Program-made: the position numbers and the translations under genes
Assembly (NCBI GenBank): GCA_019639135.1
Contig: JAHBSL010000009.1
Span: 62,001 to 126,000, forward strand
Direction: 5' to 3'
DNA length: 64,000 nt
Source of the DNA: Acidobacteriota bacterium
Lineage (GTDB): Bacteria; Acidobacteriota; Blastocatellia; Pyrinomonadales; Pyrinomonadaceae
Shown: piece after piece, positions 25,291-35,223 of the stretch
Layout of the letters: each line of letters opens with the position of its first letter
How positions within the stretch are numbered: the first letter of the stretch is position 1
Notes under the pieces: generated by a model
What the model saw: only the letters and a program-made list of their open reading frames with translations
What the model was told of the DNA's origin: nothing
Databases searched by the model: none

Positions 25291-27531
25291 ATGAAACTCA
25301 CGACCACATTGAGCGGCCGAACCGTCGCACTCACGCTCCTGCTAACGTCCTACCTCTTCGCCTGCCTCTTTACGACGACGGCGGCCGGTCAACGGCCGCC
25401 TCGTCCCCCTCGACCGCCACGAGTCGAAGGGCAGACGCCGATCGGGACGATAAACGGGCAGCCCGTAACCGCCAACGATCTTATCTTGACGATCAATCCC
25501 GATTCTCCGTTCATGCCGCCGCTTGATGGAAGCCCCGCACCCGTCCTGCAGCAGTTCGAGAATCAATACCCGGCGAATCCGACACCTACGCCGTCAGGCC
25601 CAGTGCTTCCTCCGAAACCCGCAGCGCCAAGCTTCAGCGAGCAGATCACAAATCTCATGCGGACGGGTCAGGAATGGCTGTTCCGATCAGTGCTCGACAC
25701 GATCATCCGACCGCTGATGCCGATACTAACGTTCCTGGCGTGGATAATTGCAAGCTTCGTACTCATCGTGGCGTTTATTCGCCGCTTTCACGACAATCGA
25801 GGTCTCGGCCCCGAGCAGCTTGTCGCCTGGGGCATCCGAACGATCGTCTTCATGGTCGTTATAGGAGCAAGCCCGTTCATAATCGACGCTCTAACCGTCA
25901 CCGGAAAGTTCTTCGCCCGGCCGATACGGGGTTATAACCGTTCGCTCGTCGCTGAGTTCGACGAAAAGATGAAGCAGTACGTTAAGAACAACTTTGCGGT
26001 CGAGGACCCGAACGAGCTTCTCGCCGAGAGGCTGCCGAACGGAGAGCCCGGACTCGTCGGCATCATCACCAATAAGGACTCATCGGTGAAAGACATCACA
26101 AGCGAGATGAACGTCCTCGGCTGGGATATGCCGCGCATGTTCACCTTCATGGTGATCGGGCAGAACATCATCAAGTTCGGTGCGATCTTTCTGTCGGTTG
26201 CGGGATTGTTCATTCTTATTGGACTGAAGCTTGCCGCACCAGTACTTTCAGCTTTCGGTTTCGACGAGAAGTTCGCCAACCAGATCTTCTATCCGTTCTG
26301 CTGGGGCGTCGCGACATTCGCACTCGCGTTTCCGATAGTCAAAGCGGTAACACTCTACGTGTGCTACAGCATCGGTCTCTTGGCGCTATCCGTTTACAAC
26401 GGTGAAGCGCTGTTTTCGCTCGACCCGGCGACAGCGACGATCATCACGAATAACAACTACGACCCCGCTTCGAGTGCTCTTATAGTTACTGCATTGTTTT
26501 TCGTTTCAAGTTTGTGCTTCATTCTTGTTCCGTGGCTGAGTTATCGGGTCCTCCGGGGACAGGTTTACGAGGGAGTATCGCAGATCTCAATGGGATGGAT
26601 GCTTTCTTCGTTGGGCACGGCTCTTGAAACCTACGGTCTTGTTGCGGGAGCCGCTTTGCACCGTCAGGCCGAGAATACCCAGATACAAGGCATCTACAAC
26701 GCGGAACAGGCCGCTGCGAAGAAGGCTCTCGAAGCCGCAAACCAATCGACCGATGCGAGGTTGGTCTCGTCCATCGCCGGCGTCGAAGGCGGCCTCGTCA
26801 CAAGTCTCGGGCAGATTCGAGCCAATCAGGTAACACAGACCTTGCTTGCCGAAGCCAACAAGACCTTCGGCATCGCGAGCAGTTCCGCCGCCACCCGGCG
26901 TGAGATCACCGGCACATTGGCCGAGGCGGAAGGGACTCGGGAGGCCCGAACGTTCGACGGGAAGAAGGAAGTCGAACTGCGAGGCCAGGGTAACCTCGAG
27001 CGGTTCGGCATGAAGACTTACGAATTTACGCCCGGCGGTTCGTCGGTCGCCGGAACTTCCGTTCCGATACGCGCTGGACAGGAACTCTTCGACTGGTCTC
27101 GGGACAAGCATCCGATTCAGGAAGTGAATAAGCAAATGGATTCGACCACGCGAGCGAACGTGTCGCTTCAAAACAACAACACCGAGATCGTGGCCGGTAA
27201 AAAGATCGAAGCGTCGAATACCTACCAGGGTGAGATCAACAAAGCCTACGAAGCGCAGGCATCGCAGAACCTTGCCGCTATAGATCAGGGTACTGGAATT
27301 GCAGCATCAAGCAGCCGTCAGGGGGCAGGTATTCAGCTATCGGGAATCCGTCGCTCGGCCGATATGGAGAGGGTAGCTAATCAGCTCAACTTCGAGGGGC
27401 GTACCGATGCCGCTTCGATAAACCAGGTTGCGGCTACAGAGGCCGCCCGTCTACGTATGGTATCTACCGTTGTGACCGGCTTTTTTCGGGACATGGATCG
27501 TCGCCTGGAAGAGATGAAGCCAAAATACTAG
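25291..27531 (+). CDS. virB6: VirB6/TrbL-like polytopic membrane protein
   Basis: A 746-residue protein: signal-like N-terminus (residues ~13-32), a Pro-rich linker (about 33-115), then five or more membrane segments between about residues 138 and 445, and a ~300-residue hydrophilic Ala/Glu/Gln-rich tail. This is the plan of extended VirB6/TrbL proteins, which line the inner-membrane part of the transfer channel. It ends the plus-strand T4SS operon. The long soluble tail is larger than in classical VirB6. Confidence 0.85.
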   Translation: MKLTTTLSGRTVALTLLLTSYLFACLFTTTAAGQRPPRPPRPPRVEGQTPIGTINGQPVTANDLILTINPDSPFMPPLDGSPAPVLQQFENQYPANPTPTPSGPVLPPKPAAPSFSEQITNLMRTGQEWLFRSVLDTIIRPLMPILTFLAWIIASFVLIVAFIRRFHDNRGLGPEQLVAWGIRTIVFMVVIGASPFIIDALTVTGKFFARPIRGYNRSLVAEFDEKMKQYVKNNFAVEDPNELLAERLPNGEPGLVGIITNKDSSVKDITSEMNVLGWDMPRMFTFMVIGQNIIKFGAIFLSVAGLFILIGLKLAAPVLSAFGFDEKFANQIFYPFCWGVATFALAFPIVKAVTLYVCYSIGLLALSVYNGEALFSLDPATATIITNNNYDPASSALIVTALFFVSSLCFILVPWLSYRVLRGQVYEGVSQISMGWMLSSLGTALETYGLVAGAALHRQAENTQIQGIYNAEQAAAKKALEAANQSTDARLVSSIAGVEGGLVTSLGQIRANQVTQTLLAEANKTFGIASSSAATRREITGTLAEAEGTREARTFDGKKEVELRGQGNLERFGMKTYEFTPGGSSVAGTSVPIRAGQELFDWSRDKHPIQEVNKQMDSTTRANVSLQNNNTEIVAGKKIEASNTYQGEINKAYEAQASQNLAAIDQGTGIAASSSRQGAGIQLSGIRRSADMERVANQLNFEGRTDAASINQVAATEAARLRMVSTVVTGFFRDMDRRLEEMKPKY

Positions 27532-27666
27532 CGCCGGGGCGGGCTTTGGTTGCGTGCGCTACTGAGGCAGGAATGTCTCGGAGCAAGCCCAACTGGCGGC
27601 GATACGTTTAGGCCAGCAACCAAGGCCACAAGAAGTCCCCGAATGCCGATGCGGACCCAGCCAGGG

Positions 27667-28344
27667 CTACGAAGTCTCGACCGCATGTCCTGCTGCCTTC
27701 CACTCGGGAAAACCATCTTCAAGCCGCCTGGCCTTGAAGCCTTTCGCCCGCAATTCGGTGACGGCCTCGACAGCGAACACGCAGTAGGGACCGCGGCAGT
27801 AGGCGACGATTTCCTGGTCCTGCGGAAGTTCGCCGAGCCGTTGGTCCAACTCATCCAACGGGACATTGCGAGCACCGGGCAGGTGCCCCATCGCAAATTC
27901 ATCTGCGGGACGGACATCGAGCACGGTCACCAGACCGTCCGCGATCCTGCTGACAAGGTCTTCACGAGCGACCGGCTCCAGTGAATCCCGGGAACGGAAG
28001 TAATCGTCCATCACACGCCCCACCTCGGCAATGTTGCGTTCGCCCACACGCCCTAATGCCTTCAGCAGCGTCACGACCTCCGTATCGCTCGCCAGACTGT
28101 AAAGGATGTGTTTCCCCTGACGCGTCGGCTCGACGAGCCGCGCGCGTCGCAGAATCTGCAGGTGCCGCGAGGTGTTCGCGAACGTCATGCCTGACCGCTC
28201 CGAAAGATCCTCGACCGACCGCGTGCCCTGTGCCAGGTGTTCGAGGAGATCGATCCGGTTCGGATGGGCCAGAGCACTTGCCACCTCGGCGAGGCTCTCG
28301 AAAATGGCGTGTTTTGGTTTAAAGCTTGACAAGTTTTTATCCAT
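27667..28344 (-). CDS. ArsR-family regulator fused to a rhodanese domain
   Basis: A 225-residue protein with a winged-helix ArsR domain (residues ~12-100; recognition helix near FANTSRHLQILRRARLV) and a rhodanese domain (~115-222) with active-site loop CRGPYC. The ArsR part contains no cysteine, so the only thiols are the two in the rhodanese loop, which may serve as the sensor for persulfide or oxidised sulfur. It is divergent from an MBL-fold persulfide-dioxygenase-like gene and an MFS gene, and an inverted repeat at 28371-28385 lies between them as a likely operator. Confidence 0.9.
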   Translation of the reverse strand: MDKNLSSFKPKHAIFESLAEVASALAHPNRIDLLEHLAQGTRSVEDLSERSGMTFANTSRHLQILRRARLVEPTRQGKHILYSLASDTEVVTLLKALGRVGERNIAEVGRVMDDYFRSRDSLEPVAREDLVSRIADGLVTVLDVRPADEFAMGHLPGARNVPLDELDQRLGELPQDQEIVAYCRGPYCVFAVEAVTELRAKGFKARRLEDGFPEWKAAGHAVETS

Positions 28345-28370
28345 CGTTCTAACATTCAGCAGAATGATTG

Positions 28371-28385
28371 AATGATTCTATCATT
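28371..28385. promoter_or_regulatory. probable ArsR-type operator
   Basis: AATGAT-TCT-ATCATT is a perfect inverted repeat with a 3-base centre, and AATGATTGAATGATT upstream adds a direct half-site (28363-28377). It sits between the regulator (start at 28344, minus) and the MBL gene (start at 28408, plus), where autoregulated ArsR proteins bind. Confidence 0.6.
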
Positions 28386-28407
28386 TTCTACTAAGGAGGG
28401 CAATATC

Positions 28408-29142
28408 ATGATCTTGAGACAATTCCTGCATCACGACCCGGTCAGCATCTCTTACATGTTCGGTTGCGGCGGCAAAGGCACCGTCGCGGTCGTCGATCCG
28501 GTCGCCGATGTCGATATTTATCTTGAGGCGGCAAGAGCTGCGAACGTGAAGATCGATTATGTCATCGACACGCACATCCATGCCGACCACATTTCCACCG
28601 GGCGGGCCCTGGCCGATGCGGCGGAGGCCGAATATGTACTGTCCGAAAGGGCGGAGATTGCTCTCCCTTTCACACCCGTCCGGGAAGGTGACGAGATCTC
28701 TCTCGGTAATGTCAGCGTCAGAATACTCGCGACGCCGGGCCATACACCGGAGCATATCACCCTTTTGGTCACCGACCGGACACGGGCTGATGAACCTTGG
28801 TTGCTCGTAACCGGGCACACCCTAATGGTCGGAGATCTGGGCCGCACCGAGTTGGCCGTGAGTGCCGAACAGGGGGCTAAGGACATGTTCCGGAGTGTTC
28901 AAAAGCTGAAGACACTCCCGGACTACATACAGGTGCTTCCGGGAGCGTTCTCAGGCTCGGTTTGCGGTCGCAGGCTAAGCGGCAACCCGATCTCGACGCT
29001 CGGGTACGAGCGGCGGCACAATAAGGGTTTCGCAATCGACACCGAGGCGGATTTTATCGAATTCATGCTGCGTGACATTCCGCCCGCGCCAACCGAAGCG
29101 GCCACGCTGCGCAAGATAAATTCCGGAAGAACGGGGGCGTAG
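28408..29142 (+). CDS. MBL-fold hydrolase, persulfide-dioxygenase (ETHE1)-like
   Basis: A 244-residue metallo-beta-lactamase-fold protein with the metal motif THIHADH near residues 55-61, HTPEH near 113-117 and VGDLGRTEL near 143-151. These fit the ETHE1/Blh group that oxidises glutathione persulfide. The ATG at 28408 is chosen because AAGGAGGG lies 7 bases upstream; a frame extension begins 12 codons earlier inside the operator. With the rhodanese-fused regulator and MFS exporter it forms a sulfide/persulfide stress unit. Confidence 0.85.
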   Translation: MILRQFLHHDPVSISYMFGCGGKGTVAVVDPVADVDIYLEAARAANVKIDYVIDTHIHADHISTGRALADAAEAEYVLSERAEIALPFTPVREGDEISLGNVSVRILATPGHTPEHITLLVTDRTRADEPWLLVTGHTLMVGDLGRTELAVSAEQGAKDMFRSVQKLKTLPDYIQVLPGAFSGSVCGRRLSGNPISTLGYERRHNKGFAIDTEADFIEFMLRDIPPAPTEAATLRKINSGRTGA

Positions 29143-29144
29143 AG

Positions 29145-30428
29145 ATGGTGTCAGAAGTTGCAATTACCCCTCTTGCCGGTGTCAGTCTCGGCCTGAAAGA
29201 GAACTGGCGTCAATTCGCGTTGCTCGTGCTGATCAACGCCTTCGTCGGGGGGATGGTCGGGATCGAGCGGACGGTCGTGCCTTTGATCGGGTCGGAAACT
29301 TTCCACCTCGAATCGACGACCCTCTTGATGTCCTTCATCGTGAGCTTCGGCCTGGTGAAAGCCTTCGCCAATCTGGTTTCCGGGCAACTCGCCGATAGCT
29401 GGGGACGCAAGCGGGTGCTTGTCGCCGGGTGGCTGATCGGCCTCCCGGTCCCTTTCATGGTCATCGCGGCACCGAGTTGGGAATGGGTGATCGCCGCGAA
29501 CGTCTTGCTCGGGTTGAGTCAGGGCTTCGCCTGGTCGATGACCGTCGTCATGAAGGTGGATCTGGTAGGCCCCAAGGGTCGTGGGCTCGCCGTCGGACTC
29601 AACGAGTTCGCCGGTTACTTCATGGTGGGGTTGACCGCGTTTCTTACGGGCTACCTCGCCGGCCGGTACGGCCTGCGGCCGGTGCCGATTTATCTGGGAG
29701 TTTTCTACGCGATCGCCGGGACGATACTTTCGATCCTTATCGTCCGAGACACGCGGCACCACGTCAGTCTGGAAGCCGACGGGGCCACCGAAGAAGCGTC
29801 GCCGCTCACCTTCCGTGAAGTTTTCGCACTGACCTCATTCAAGAACCGGAACCTGTTCGCTGCGTCGCAAGCCGGTCTGATCAACAACCTCAATGACGGC
29901 ATGAGCTGGGGGATTTTCCCACTATTCTTCGCCACGCTCGGCGTTGGGGTTGAACGAATCGGGCTCCTCAAGGCCGTCTACCCGATCGTCTGGGGCCTTT
30001 TCCAGACAATAACCGGGCCCCTAAGCGACCGATGGGGGCGCAAAGGTCTGATCGTCGCCGGGATGTGGGTGCAGGCAGGCGGCCTTTTCCTGACAGCCCT
30101 GACGGGCCAGTTCAGATGGTGGGTGTTCGCAAGTCTACTCTTGGGAATCGGTACCGCCATGGTCTATCCGAGCCTGATCGCGGCGGTTTCTGACGCTTCG
30201 CATCCGACTTGGCGGGCTCGTTCGTTGAGCGTCTACCGTTTCTGGCGCGATCTAGGATATGCCATCGGCGCCCTGTCGGCGGGCCTCATAGCGGATCGTT
30301 TCGGTTTCAGCTCCGCAATTTTAGCGGTCGGCATCGTTACATTCGCATCGGGCGTCGTCGTCGCGGTCGTCATGCGAGAAAGGTTGCGAGGTCAATGCCG
30401 GACCAAGCCGGGGGCGCTTTCTGCTTGA
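29145..30428 (+). CDS. MFS transporter (sulfur-stress cluster)
   Basis: A 427-residue major facilitator with about 12 membrane segments and the cytoplasmic loop motifs GQLADSWGRKRVLV near residue 79 and GPLSDRWGRKGLIV near residue 290 in the two halves. It starts 2 bases after the MBL gene and shares its transcript. The substrate is unknown; the neighbours suggest export of a sulfur compound or a related stress metabolite. Confidence 0.85.
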   Translation: MVSEVAITPLAGVSLGLKENWRQFALLVLINAFVGGMVGIERTVVPLIGSETFHLESTTLLMSFIVSFGLVKAFANLVSGQLADSWGRKRVLVAGWLIGLPVPFMVIAAPSWEWVIAANVLLGLSQGFAWSMTVVMKVDLVGPKGRGLAVGLNEFAGYFMVGLTAFLTGYLAGRYGLRPVPIYLGVFYAIAGTILSILIVRDTRHHVSLEADGATEEASPLTFREVFALTSFKNRNLFAASQAGLINNLNDGMSWGIFPLFFATLGVGVERIGLLKAVYPIVWGLFQTITGPLSDRWGRKGLIVAGMWVQAGGLFLTALTGQFRWWVFASLLLGIGTAMVYPSLIAAVSDASHPTWRARSLSVYRFWRDLGYAIGALSAGLIADRFGFSSAILAVGIVTFASGVVVAVVMRERLRGQCRTKPGALSA

Positions 30429-30545
30429 CCCCGCGTCGAATGAGGGGACTCAAACCGCCTAGATCCGTATATACTCCCAGGGGATATTCTTTAAGTCGCC
30501 GGGAACGGCCGATAGCGGGCGCAATTCAGAGACACCGCGAAAGGA

Positions 30546-31037
30546 CTACCGCTCGGCGAGGGCGGATACCGTATCTTTCCGCAGCGTCGCTTCGGGGACG
30601 GCACCGATATATCTCTGAATCAGTTTGCCGCGTCGGTCGATCAGAAGCGTTGTCGGTGTGTTGTCCAGTTTTCGCCAGGGCGAAGCGGGGTCAGGGATGA
30701 GGATCGGGTAGGTTACCTTGTATTCGCAAATGAACGTCGGCACGAGGCTGAGGTCATCGTCGAGAGAAATGCCTGCGACCTCGAGCCCTTCTTTCTTGTG
30801 CTTGATACCGAGGGCGACAAGATACGGGACTTCCATCCGGCAAGGAGCACACCAGGTAGCCCAGAAATTTAGTATCACGACCTTTCCCCGCAGATCAGAC
30901 AGCGTCCAAACCTTACCGTTAATCGTCGCCATCTTGATGTCGGGCACCTGAGCGCCCTGGCCGCGGCTTTCGAGCGTAAAGAGAGCACACGAGATCAGGG
31001 CCAGGGAAGCTGCGAGGGATCGTGACCAAGTTTTCAT
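30546..31037 (-). CDS. TlpA/ResA-like periplasmic thioredoxin
   Basis: A 163-residue exported thiol-disulfide protein: signal peptide (residues ~1-28), then a thioredoxin fold with WCAPC in FWATWCAPCRMEVPYL and the cis-Pro region NTPTTLLIDRRG. It would reduce disulfides on envelope proteins. It is convergent with the MFS gene and divergent from the broken PadR regulator; no operon partner is evident. Confidence 0.88.
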   Translation of the reverse strand: MKTWSRSLAASLALISCALFTLESRGQGAQVPDIKMATINGKVWTLSDLRGKVVILNFWATWCAPCRMEVPYLVALGIKHKKEGLEVAGISLDDDLSLVPTFICEYKVTYPILIPDPASPWRKLDNTPTTLLIDRRGKLIQRYIGAVPEATLRKDTVSALAER

Positions 31038-31124
31038 CGATGTTCTGATGAATCTCGTCTTTTTTGCGTTGGCAGCGGAGTAGCCCAGCCTGAACCGGAG
31101 GCCCTTGACAGGCGGCTACCCAAT

Positions 31125-31412
31125 ATGTCGCCGGAGCTTTATTCGGGATTGATCCGCCTTCACGTTCTCCATCACGCCGTCAAGGAACCGATCGACGACC
31201 TCGGCATTATGGAGGAGTTGGCTCGGCACGGCTACAAGCTGAGCCCCGGAACGCTCTAACCTCTCCTGCACGGGCTTGAGGCGAAGGGTTACCTGCATTC
31301 TGTCAAAGAACGCGACGGTAAGCACGCACGCCGGGTTTACCGGGAGAGCATTATTCCCTACAAGACCGCGAATTCAAAAATTTGCACAAAGCGGGTTTTG
31401 GTATTATTGTGA
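31125..31412 (+). pseudogene. PadR-family regulator, broken by a nonsense codon and truncated
   Basis: From the ATG at 31125 the plus strand reads MSPELYSGLIRLHVLHHAVK..., continuing ELARHGYKLSPGTL, then TAA at 31257-31259, then PLLHGLEAKGYLHS...RRVYR in the same frame. In PadR proteins the interrupted position is Tyr of GTLYPLLHGLE, so TAC became TAA. After VYR the sequence diverges and stops at 31412. It lies in front of chrB, where PadR-type regulators of chromate genes are often found. Confidence 0.85.
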
Positions 31413-31430
31413 ATGTAACACCTGTTACAT
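31413..31430. promoter_or_regulatory. PadR-type operator upstream of chrB
   Basis: ATGTAAC-ACCT-GTTACAT is a perfect 7-base inverted repeat beginning one base after the PadR pseudogene and ending 8 bases before the chrB ATG. The ends ATGT and ACAT match the usual PadR half-sites. Its position over the ribosome-binding region would allow repression of chrB. Confidence 0.65.
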
Positions 31431-31438
31431 AACAGCAG

Positions 31439-32542
31439 ATGTTTCATTTTGCATTGAAGCCGAAACCTACACACAAATGGCTCCTGCTCATACACCAGCT
31501 GCCGGCGAAGCCGACAAACCTGCGCGTGCGCACGTGGCGCAAACTCCAGCTCTTAGGTGCAGTTTCGATCAAGAATTCCGTTTACGTTCTCCCGTTCAAC
31601 GAAAAAACAAACGAAGATTTCCAGTGGCTCAAACAGGAAATCGATGCGGCGGGCGGCGAAGCGTCCCTGTTCCACGCGGATTCCGTCGAGGGCACGACCG
31701 ATGAGGAACTAGTCGCCGCATTTTGTCATCAGCGTGATGAAGATTACGCAAAGCTGATCTCCGAGTTCGAAGATTTCGCCGCAAGCCTTGGCGAACGAAG
31801 AATATCTGACTCCGTCTCGGTTGCCAAACTTGGCCAGTACGAGATGGAACTGGATAAATTGCGTAGGGAACTGGAATCCATTCTTTCCGTTGATTTTTTC
31901 AACGCTTCGAAAAGGAAGAGAGCTCAGGAAACCTTTGAAAAATGTCTAAGGGCGTTACAACGCTTAAGGAGCAGCAGCGCAAAAGCAGCACCTGATGAAG
32001 GCGGCTCTGCGAGACTGGATCCGGCTCAATATCAAAACCGGCGCTGGGTCACCAGAAAAGATCCGCACATCGACCGGCTCGCCTGCGGGTGGCTCATCAA
32101 GAGGTTCATCGACAAGCGCCCACGTTTCGGTTTTGTCGATGAGGGGACTTCAACGGAAGGCAGCATTAGCTTCGATATGGTCGGTGCGGATTTTACGCAC
32201 CGGGGTGACGACTGCAGTTTCGAAACTTTTATCAAGAGCTTCGGCTTGGACGGCGATGTCGCCTTAGGGCAGATAGCTGAAATAGTCCACGATGTCGATC
32301 TCAAAGACGGCAAGTTTAACAGGCTCGAGGCAAACGGGGTCAATGCCGTCATTCGCGGGCTGGCTGAGGTTTACGGTGACGACAACGAAAGATTAAAAAG
32401 ATCCTTCCCGCTCTTTGACGGGTTATACGAATTGTTTGGCTCCTCAGACCCATCGAAAGATGGGACCGGCTTGGGTACGGGCCGAGCCAACGGAAAAAAC
32501 GAAAATGATGGCCAAAGATCCGACCGGGACGACAACAATTGA
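31439..32542 (+). CDS. chrB: chromate resistance protein ChrB
   Basis: A 367-residue ChrB. The N-terminal domain ([41 protein letters not shown]) occupies about residues 12-55, and the C-terminal ChrB domain ([25 protein letters not shown]) starts near residue 201. ChrB proteins sense chromate and/or help its reduction and regulate the chromate efflux gene. The C-terminal ~35 residues are a low-complexity Asp/Asn/Gly tail. No strong Shine-Dalgarno is visible; the operator covers that position. The end overlaps chrA by 38 bases. Confidence 0.92.
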   Translation: MFHFALKPKPTHKWLLLIHQLPAKPTNLRVRTWRKLQLLGAVSIKNSVYVLPFNEKTNEDFQWLKQEIDAAGGEASLFHADSVEGTTDEELVAAFCHQRDEDYAKLISEFEDFAASLGERRISDSVSVAKLGQYEMELDKLRRELESILSVDFFNASKRKRAQETFEKCLRALQRLRSSSAKAAPDEGGSARLDPAQYQNRRWVTRKDPHIDRLACGWLIKRFIDKRPRFGFVDEGTSTEGSISFDMVGADFTHRGDDCSFETFIKSFGLDGDVALGQIAEIVHDVDLKDGKFNRLEANGVNAVIRGLAEVYGDDNERLKRSFPLFDGLYELFGSSDPSKDGTGLGTGRANGKNENDGQRSDRDDNN

Positions 32543-33926
32543 AGAGAAACTCGACGCGCCACGAGGCGAACAGATAGGTCGCCCTCGTCAGGTTTCGTTC
32601 GGCGAGGCGTTCCGGTTCTGGGTGAAGCTCGGCTTGATCTCGTTCGGCGGTCCCGCCGGGCAGATCGCCATAATGCACAAGGAACTGGTCGACAAGCGGC
32701 GCTGGCTCTCGGATGAGCGGTTCCTGCACGCGCTGAATTACTGCATGCTGCTGCCGGGTCCGGAGGCTCAGCAGCTCGCCATTTATATCGGGTGGCTGAT
32801 GCACCGGACTTGGGGAGGGATCGTCGCAGGTGCGTTCTTCGTCATCCCGTCGATTTTCGTCTTGCTCGCTCTCTCATACGTCTATGCGGCATACGGGAAT
32901 GTTCCGGCGGTGGCGGGCGTACTCGCCGGGTTCAAACCGATCGTCGTCGCCATCGTTGTCGAAGCGGTGGTAAAGATCGGGGGCAAAGCTCTAAAAGGAG
33001 CGGCCCATTTCGCGATCGCCGCCCTGGCGTTCGTCTCGATATATTTCCTGCACGTTCCGTTCCCGCTGATCATCGTCGCTGCGGCAGCGATCGGGTTCCT
33101 CGGCACCCGAATCGCGCCCGACGTGTTCGTCCGGCAGCCGAAGACGAAGGAACCAGACACGAAAACGGAAGGCGAAGGCGAGGTCACGGACGAGTTGCCG
33201 CTCGTGATCGACGACCATGCTCCGCCGCCCGCGCATACGCTGCCCAACCGGACCCGAACTTTCAAGATCCTCGCTCTCGGGATAACACTTTGGCTGCTGC
33301 CCCTTTTGGCATTAGGATCTTGGCGCGGGTTCGACAGCCTGCATTCGCAGGAGTACAGGTTCTTCACCCAAGCTGCGCTTGTGACGTTCGGCGGGGCCTA
33401 CGCGGTGCTGGCGTACGTCACGCAGGCACTGACGACCGACCCGTACAACTGGATGACTCGCCAGCAGGCGGTGGACGGGCTCGCGCTCGCGGAAACTACG
33501 CCCGGGCCGCTGATTATGGTGCTGCAGTTCATCGGGTTCATTTCGGCGTGGAACAACCCGGGCGGGATGGACCAAACGGCGAGTGCCATTCTTGGAGCAC
33601 TGATCACGACGTACGTGACGTTTCTGCCGTGCTTTCTGTTTATATTCTTAGGAGCGCCGTACATTGAAGTGCTCCGCGGGAACAAGAGCCTGACAGGGGC
33701 ACTTTCCGGCGTGACCGCGGCGGTCGTCGGCGTGGTCCTCAATCTCGCCCTGGTGTTCGGAGCGGCGGTGATTTTCCCGAACGGCGTCACCGGAGGGGTG
33801 GACTGGTTCTCTGCCGCGCTGACGGCCGCCGCGTTCATAGCTCTTTACAGGTTCAAGGCGAACGTTCTTATGGTGGTGCTGGTGGGCGGAGCCGTCGGAC
33901 TTATCTGGACACTTTTCCTGGGATGA
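32505..33926 (+). CDS. chrA: chromate transporter ChrA (long-chain, two-domain)
   Basis: A 473-residue membrane protein with two CHR halves, each starting with a pattern such as [20 protein letters not shown] (about residues 40-60) and later [17 protein letters not shown], and about 10-12 membrane segments. ChrA exports chromate using the membrane potential. The ATG at 32505 (or 32508) is chosen since the CHR signature follows soon after; the open frame starts 30 codons earlier inside chrB. A charged insert at about residues 205-235 separates the halves. Confidence 0.95.
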   Translation: MMAKDPTGTTTIEEKLDAPRGEQIGRPRQVSFGEAFRFWVKLGLISFGGPAGQIAIMHKELVDKRRWLSDERFLHALNYCMLLPGPEAQQLAIYIGWLMHRTWGGIVAGAFFVIPSIFVLLALSYVYAAYGNVPAVAGVLAGFKPIVVAIVVEAVVKIGGKALKGAAHFAIAALAFVSIYFLHVPFPLIIVAAAAIGFLGTRIAPDVFVRQPKTKEPDTKTEGEGEVTDELPLVIDDHAPPPAHTLPNRTRTFKILALGITLWLLPLLALGSWRGFDSLHSQEYRFFTQAALVTFGGAYAVLAYVTQALTTDPYNWMTRQQAVDGLALAETTPGPLIMVLQFIGFISAWNNPGGMDQTASAILGALITTYVTFLPCFLFIFLGAPYIEVLRGNKSLTGALSGVTAAVVGVVLNLALVFGAAVIFPNGVTGGVDWFSAALTAAAFIALYRFKANVLMVVLVGGAVGLIWTLFLG

Positions 33927-33930
33927 TTTT

Positions 33931-35151
33931 GTGGGCTCGATTGACCAAACATCGCTAATTTTGGGACCGACGCGGGGGCAAAGATTTGCCGATTCTCTCG
34001 GCTTGGAGCGCAACGTGGTCGCCGCTTCCTCGGCGGTCTTCCTGCTCGGCATGGGTGAGGAGCTTTGGAAGAAGTTCCTCCCGAAGTATCTCGAATCCCT
34101 CGGCGCTGGGACGCTCGCGGTGGGTCTGTTCGGAACTACTAAGGACTTCTTGGATGCCGTATATCAATATCCCGGCGGCTGGCTCGCCGATCATCTGGGT
34201 CGTCGCAAGGCTTTTCTCATTTTTATCGCCCTGGCTTCAATCGGCTATTTCATTTATTTATTCAGTCCGTCGTGGGTTTTCGTCTTTCTAGGCTTGGCGT
34301 TCGCGATGGCGTGGCACAGCATGGCGTCGCCCGCGATCTTCGCAGTGATCGGCGACGCGCTCCCCAGGGAGCGGCGGGCGTTGGGCTTTACGATCCAGTC
34401 CGTCCTCAAGCGCGTACCGATGATGATCGCACCAGTTGTCGGCGGGGTGATGATTGCGGCGATGGGAGTGGTGGCCGGCGTCAGAACCGCGCTCGCAATC
34501 ACTCTTGGTCTCGCGGTGGTCGCCGCCGTTATAGTTTTAGCGGTTAACATTCCGATCAACGCCGGTCAAGCGGTCAATGTGCGGGGTGTCTGGCGGTCGT
34601 TCCATTCCGCACTCAAGCGTCTGCTCGTGTCCGACATCATCATCCGAACCTGCGAAGGGATGGCGGAGGTCTTCATCGTTCTCTACGTCACGAACATTAT
34701 CGGGGTCAGCCTCGCGGAATACGGCGTCTTGGTCGCGATCCAGATGGCAACGTCCATTCTGGTCTATTTACCTTCGGCCAAAATCGCCGACCGGATCGGT
34801 CGCAAGCCCTTCGTCATAACGACTTTCCTTTGCTTTGCGCTGTTCCCATTGGCGGTCGTGCTGTCGACCGGTTTCTATTCCTTATTTCTTGCTTTTATTG
34901 TTGGCGGGCTGCGCGAGATCGGGGAGCCGTCACGCAAGGCGATGATCGTGGATTTCGCGGAGCCGCATCTGCGCGCCCGCTCCGTTGGCCTTTATTACTT
35001 GATAAGAAGCCTCTCGATCACACCGGCGGCGTTCGTTGGTGGAATATTGTGGATAGTTGCTCCGCAAACACCATTCATTGCGGCGGGTGTTATAGGGATC
35101 GTCGGGACTTTGGTTTTCGCAATGACGGTTAAAGAGCAATATGCGACTTAA
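33931..35151 (+). CDS. MFS transporter (chromate cluster)
   Basis: A 406-residue major facilitator, about 12 membrane segments, with the motif GGWLADHLGRRKAFLIF near residue 82 and AKIADRIGRKPFVITT near 284. It starts at GTG 33931, 4 bases after chrA, so it is in the same operon. MFS genes are frequent companions of chrB-chrA in soil bacteria; substrate unknown. It has no obvious sequence closeness to the MFS at 29145 beyond family motifs. Confidence 0.85.
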   Translation: MGSIDQTSLILGPTRGQRFADSLGLERNVVAASSAVFLLGMGEELWKKFLPKYLESLGAGTLAVGLFGTTKDFLDAVYQYPGGWLADHLGRRKAFLIFIALASIGYFIYLFSPSWVFVFLGLAFAMAWHSMASPAIFAVIGDALPRERRALGFTIQSVLKRVPMMIAPVVGGVMIAAMGVVAGVRTALAITLGLAVVAAVIVLAVNIPINAGQAVNVRGVWRSFHSALKRLLVSDIIIRTCEGMAEVFIVLYVTNIIGVSLAEYGVLVAIQMATSILVYLPSAKIADRIGRKPFVITTFLCFALFPLAVVLSTGFYSLFLAFIVGGLREIGEPSRKAMIVDFAEPHLRARSVGLYYLIRSLSITPAAFVGGILWIVAPQTPFIAAGVIGIVGTLVFAMTVKEQYAT

Positions 35152-35223
35152 CAAGAAATGCGAGTTGGTCGGTACATTTTACCGAACCTGTATAAGGTTG
35201 CGTCATTAACGGAGGAAAAAGAG

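Noticed and set aside
31116-31325. Minus-strand 69-codon ORF
   Set aside because: It is the antisense of the recognisable PadR pseudogene.
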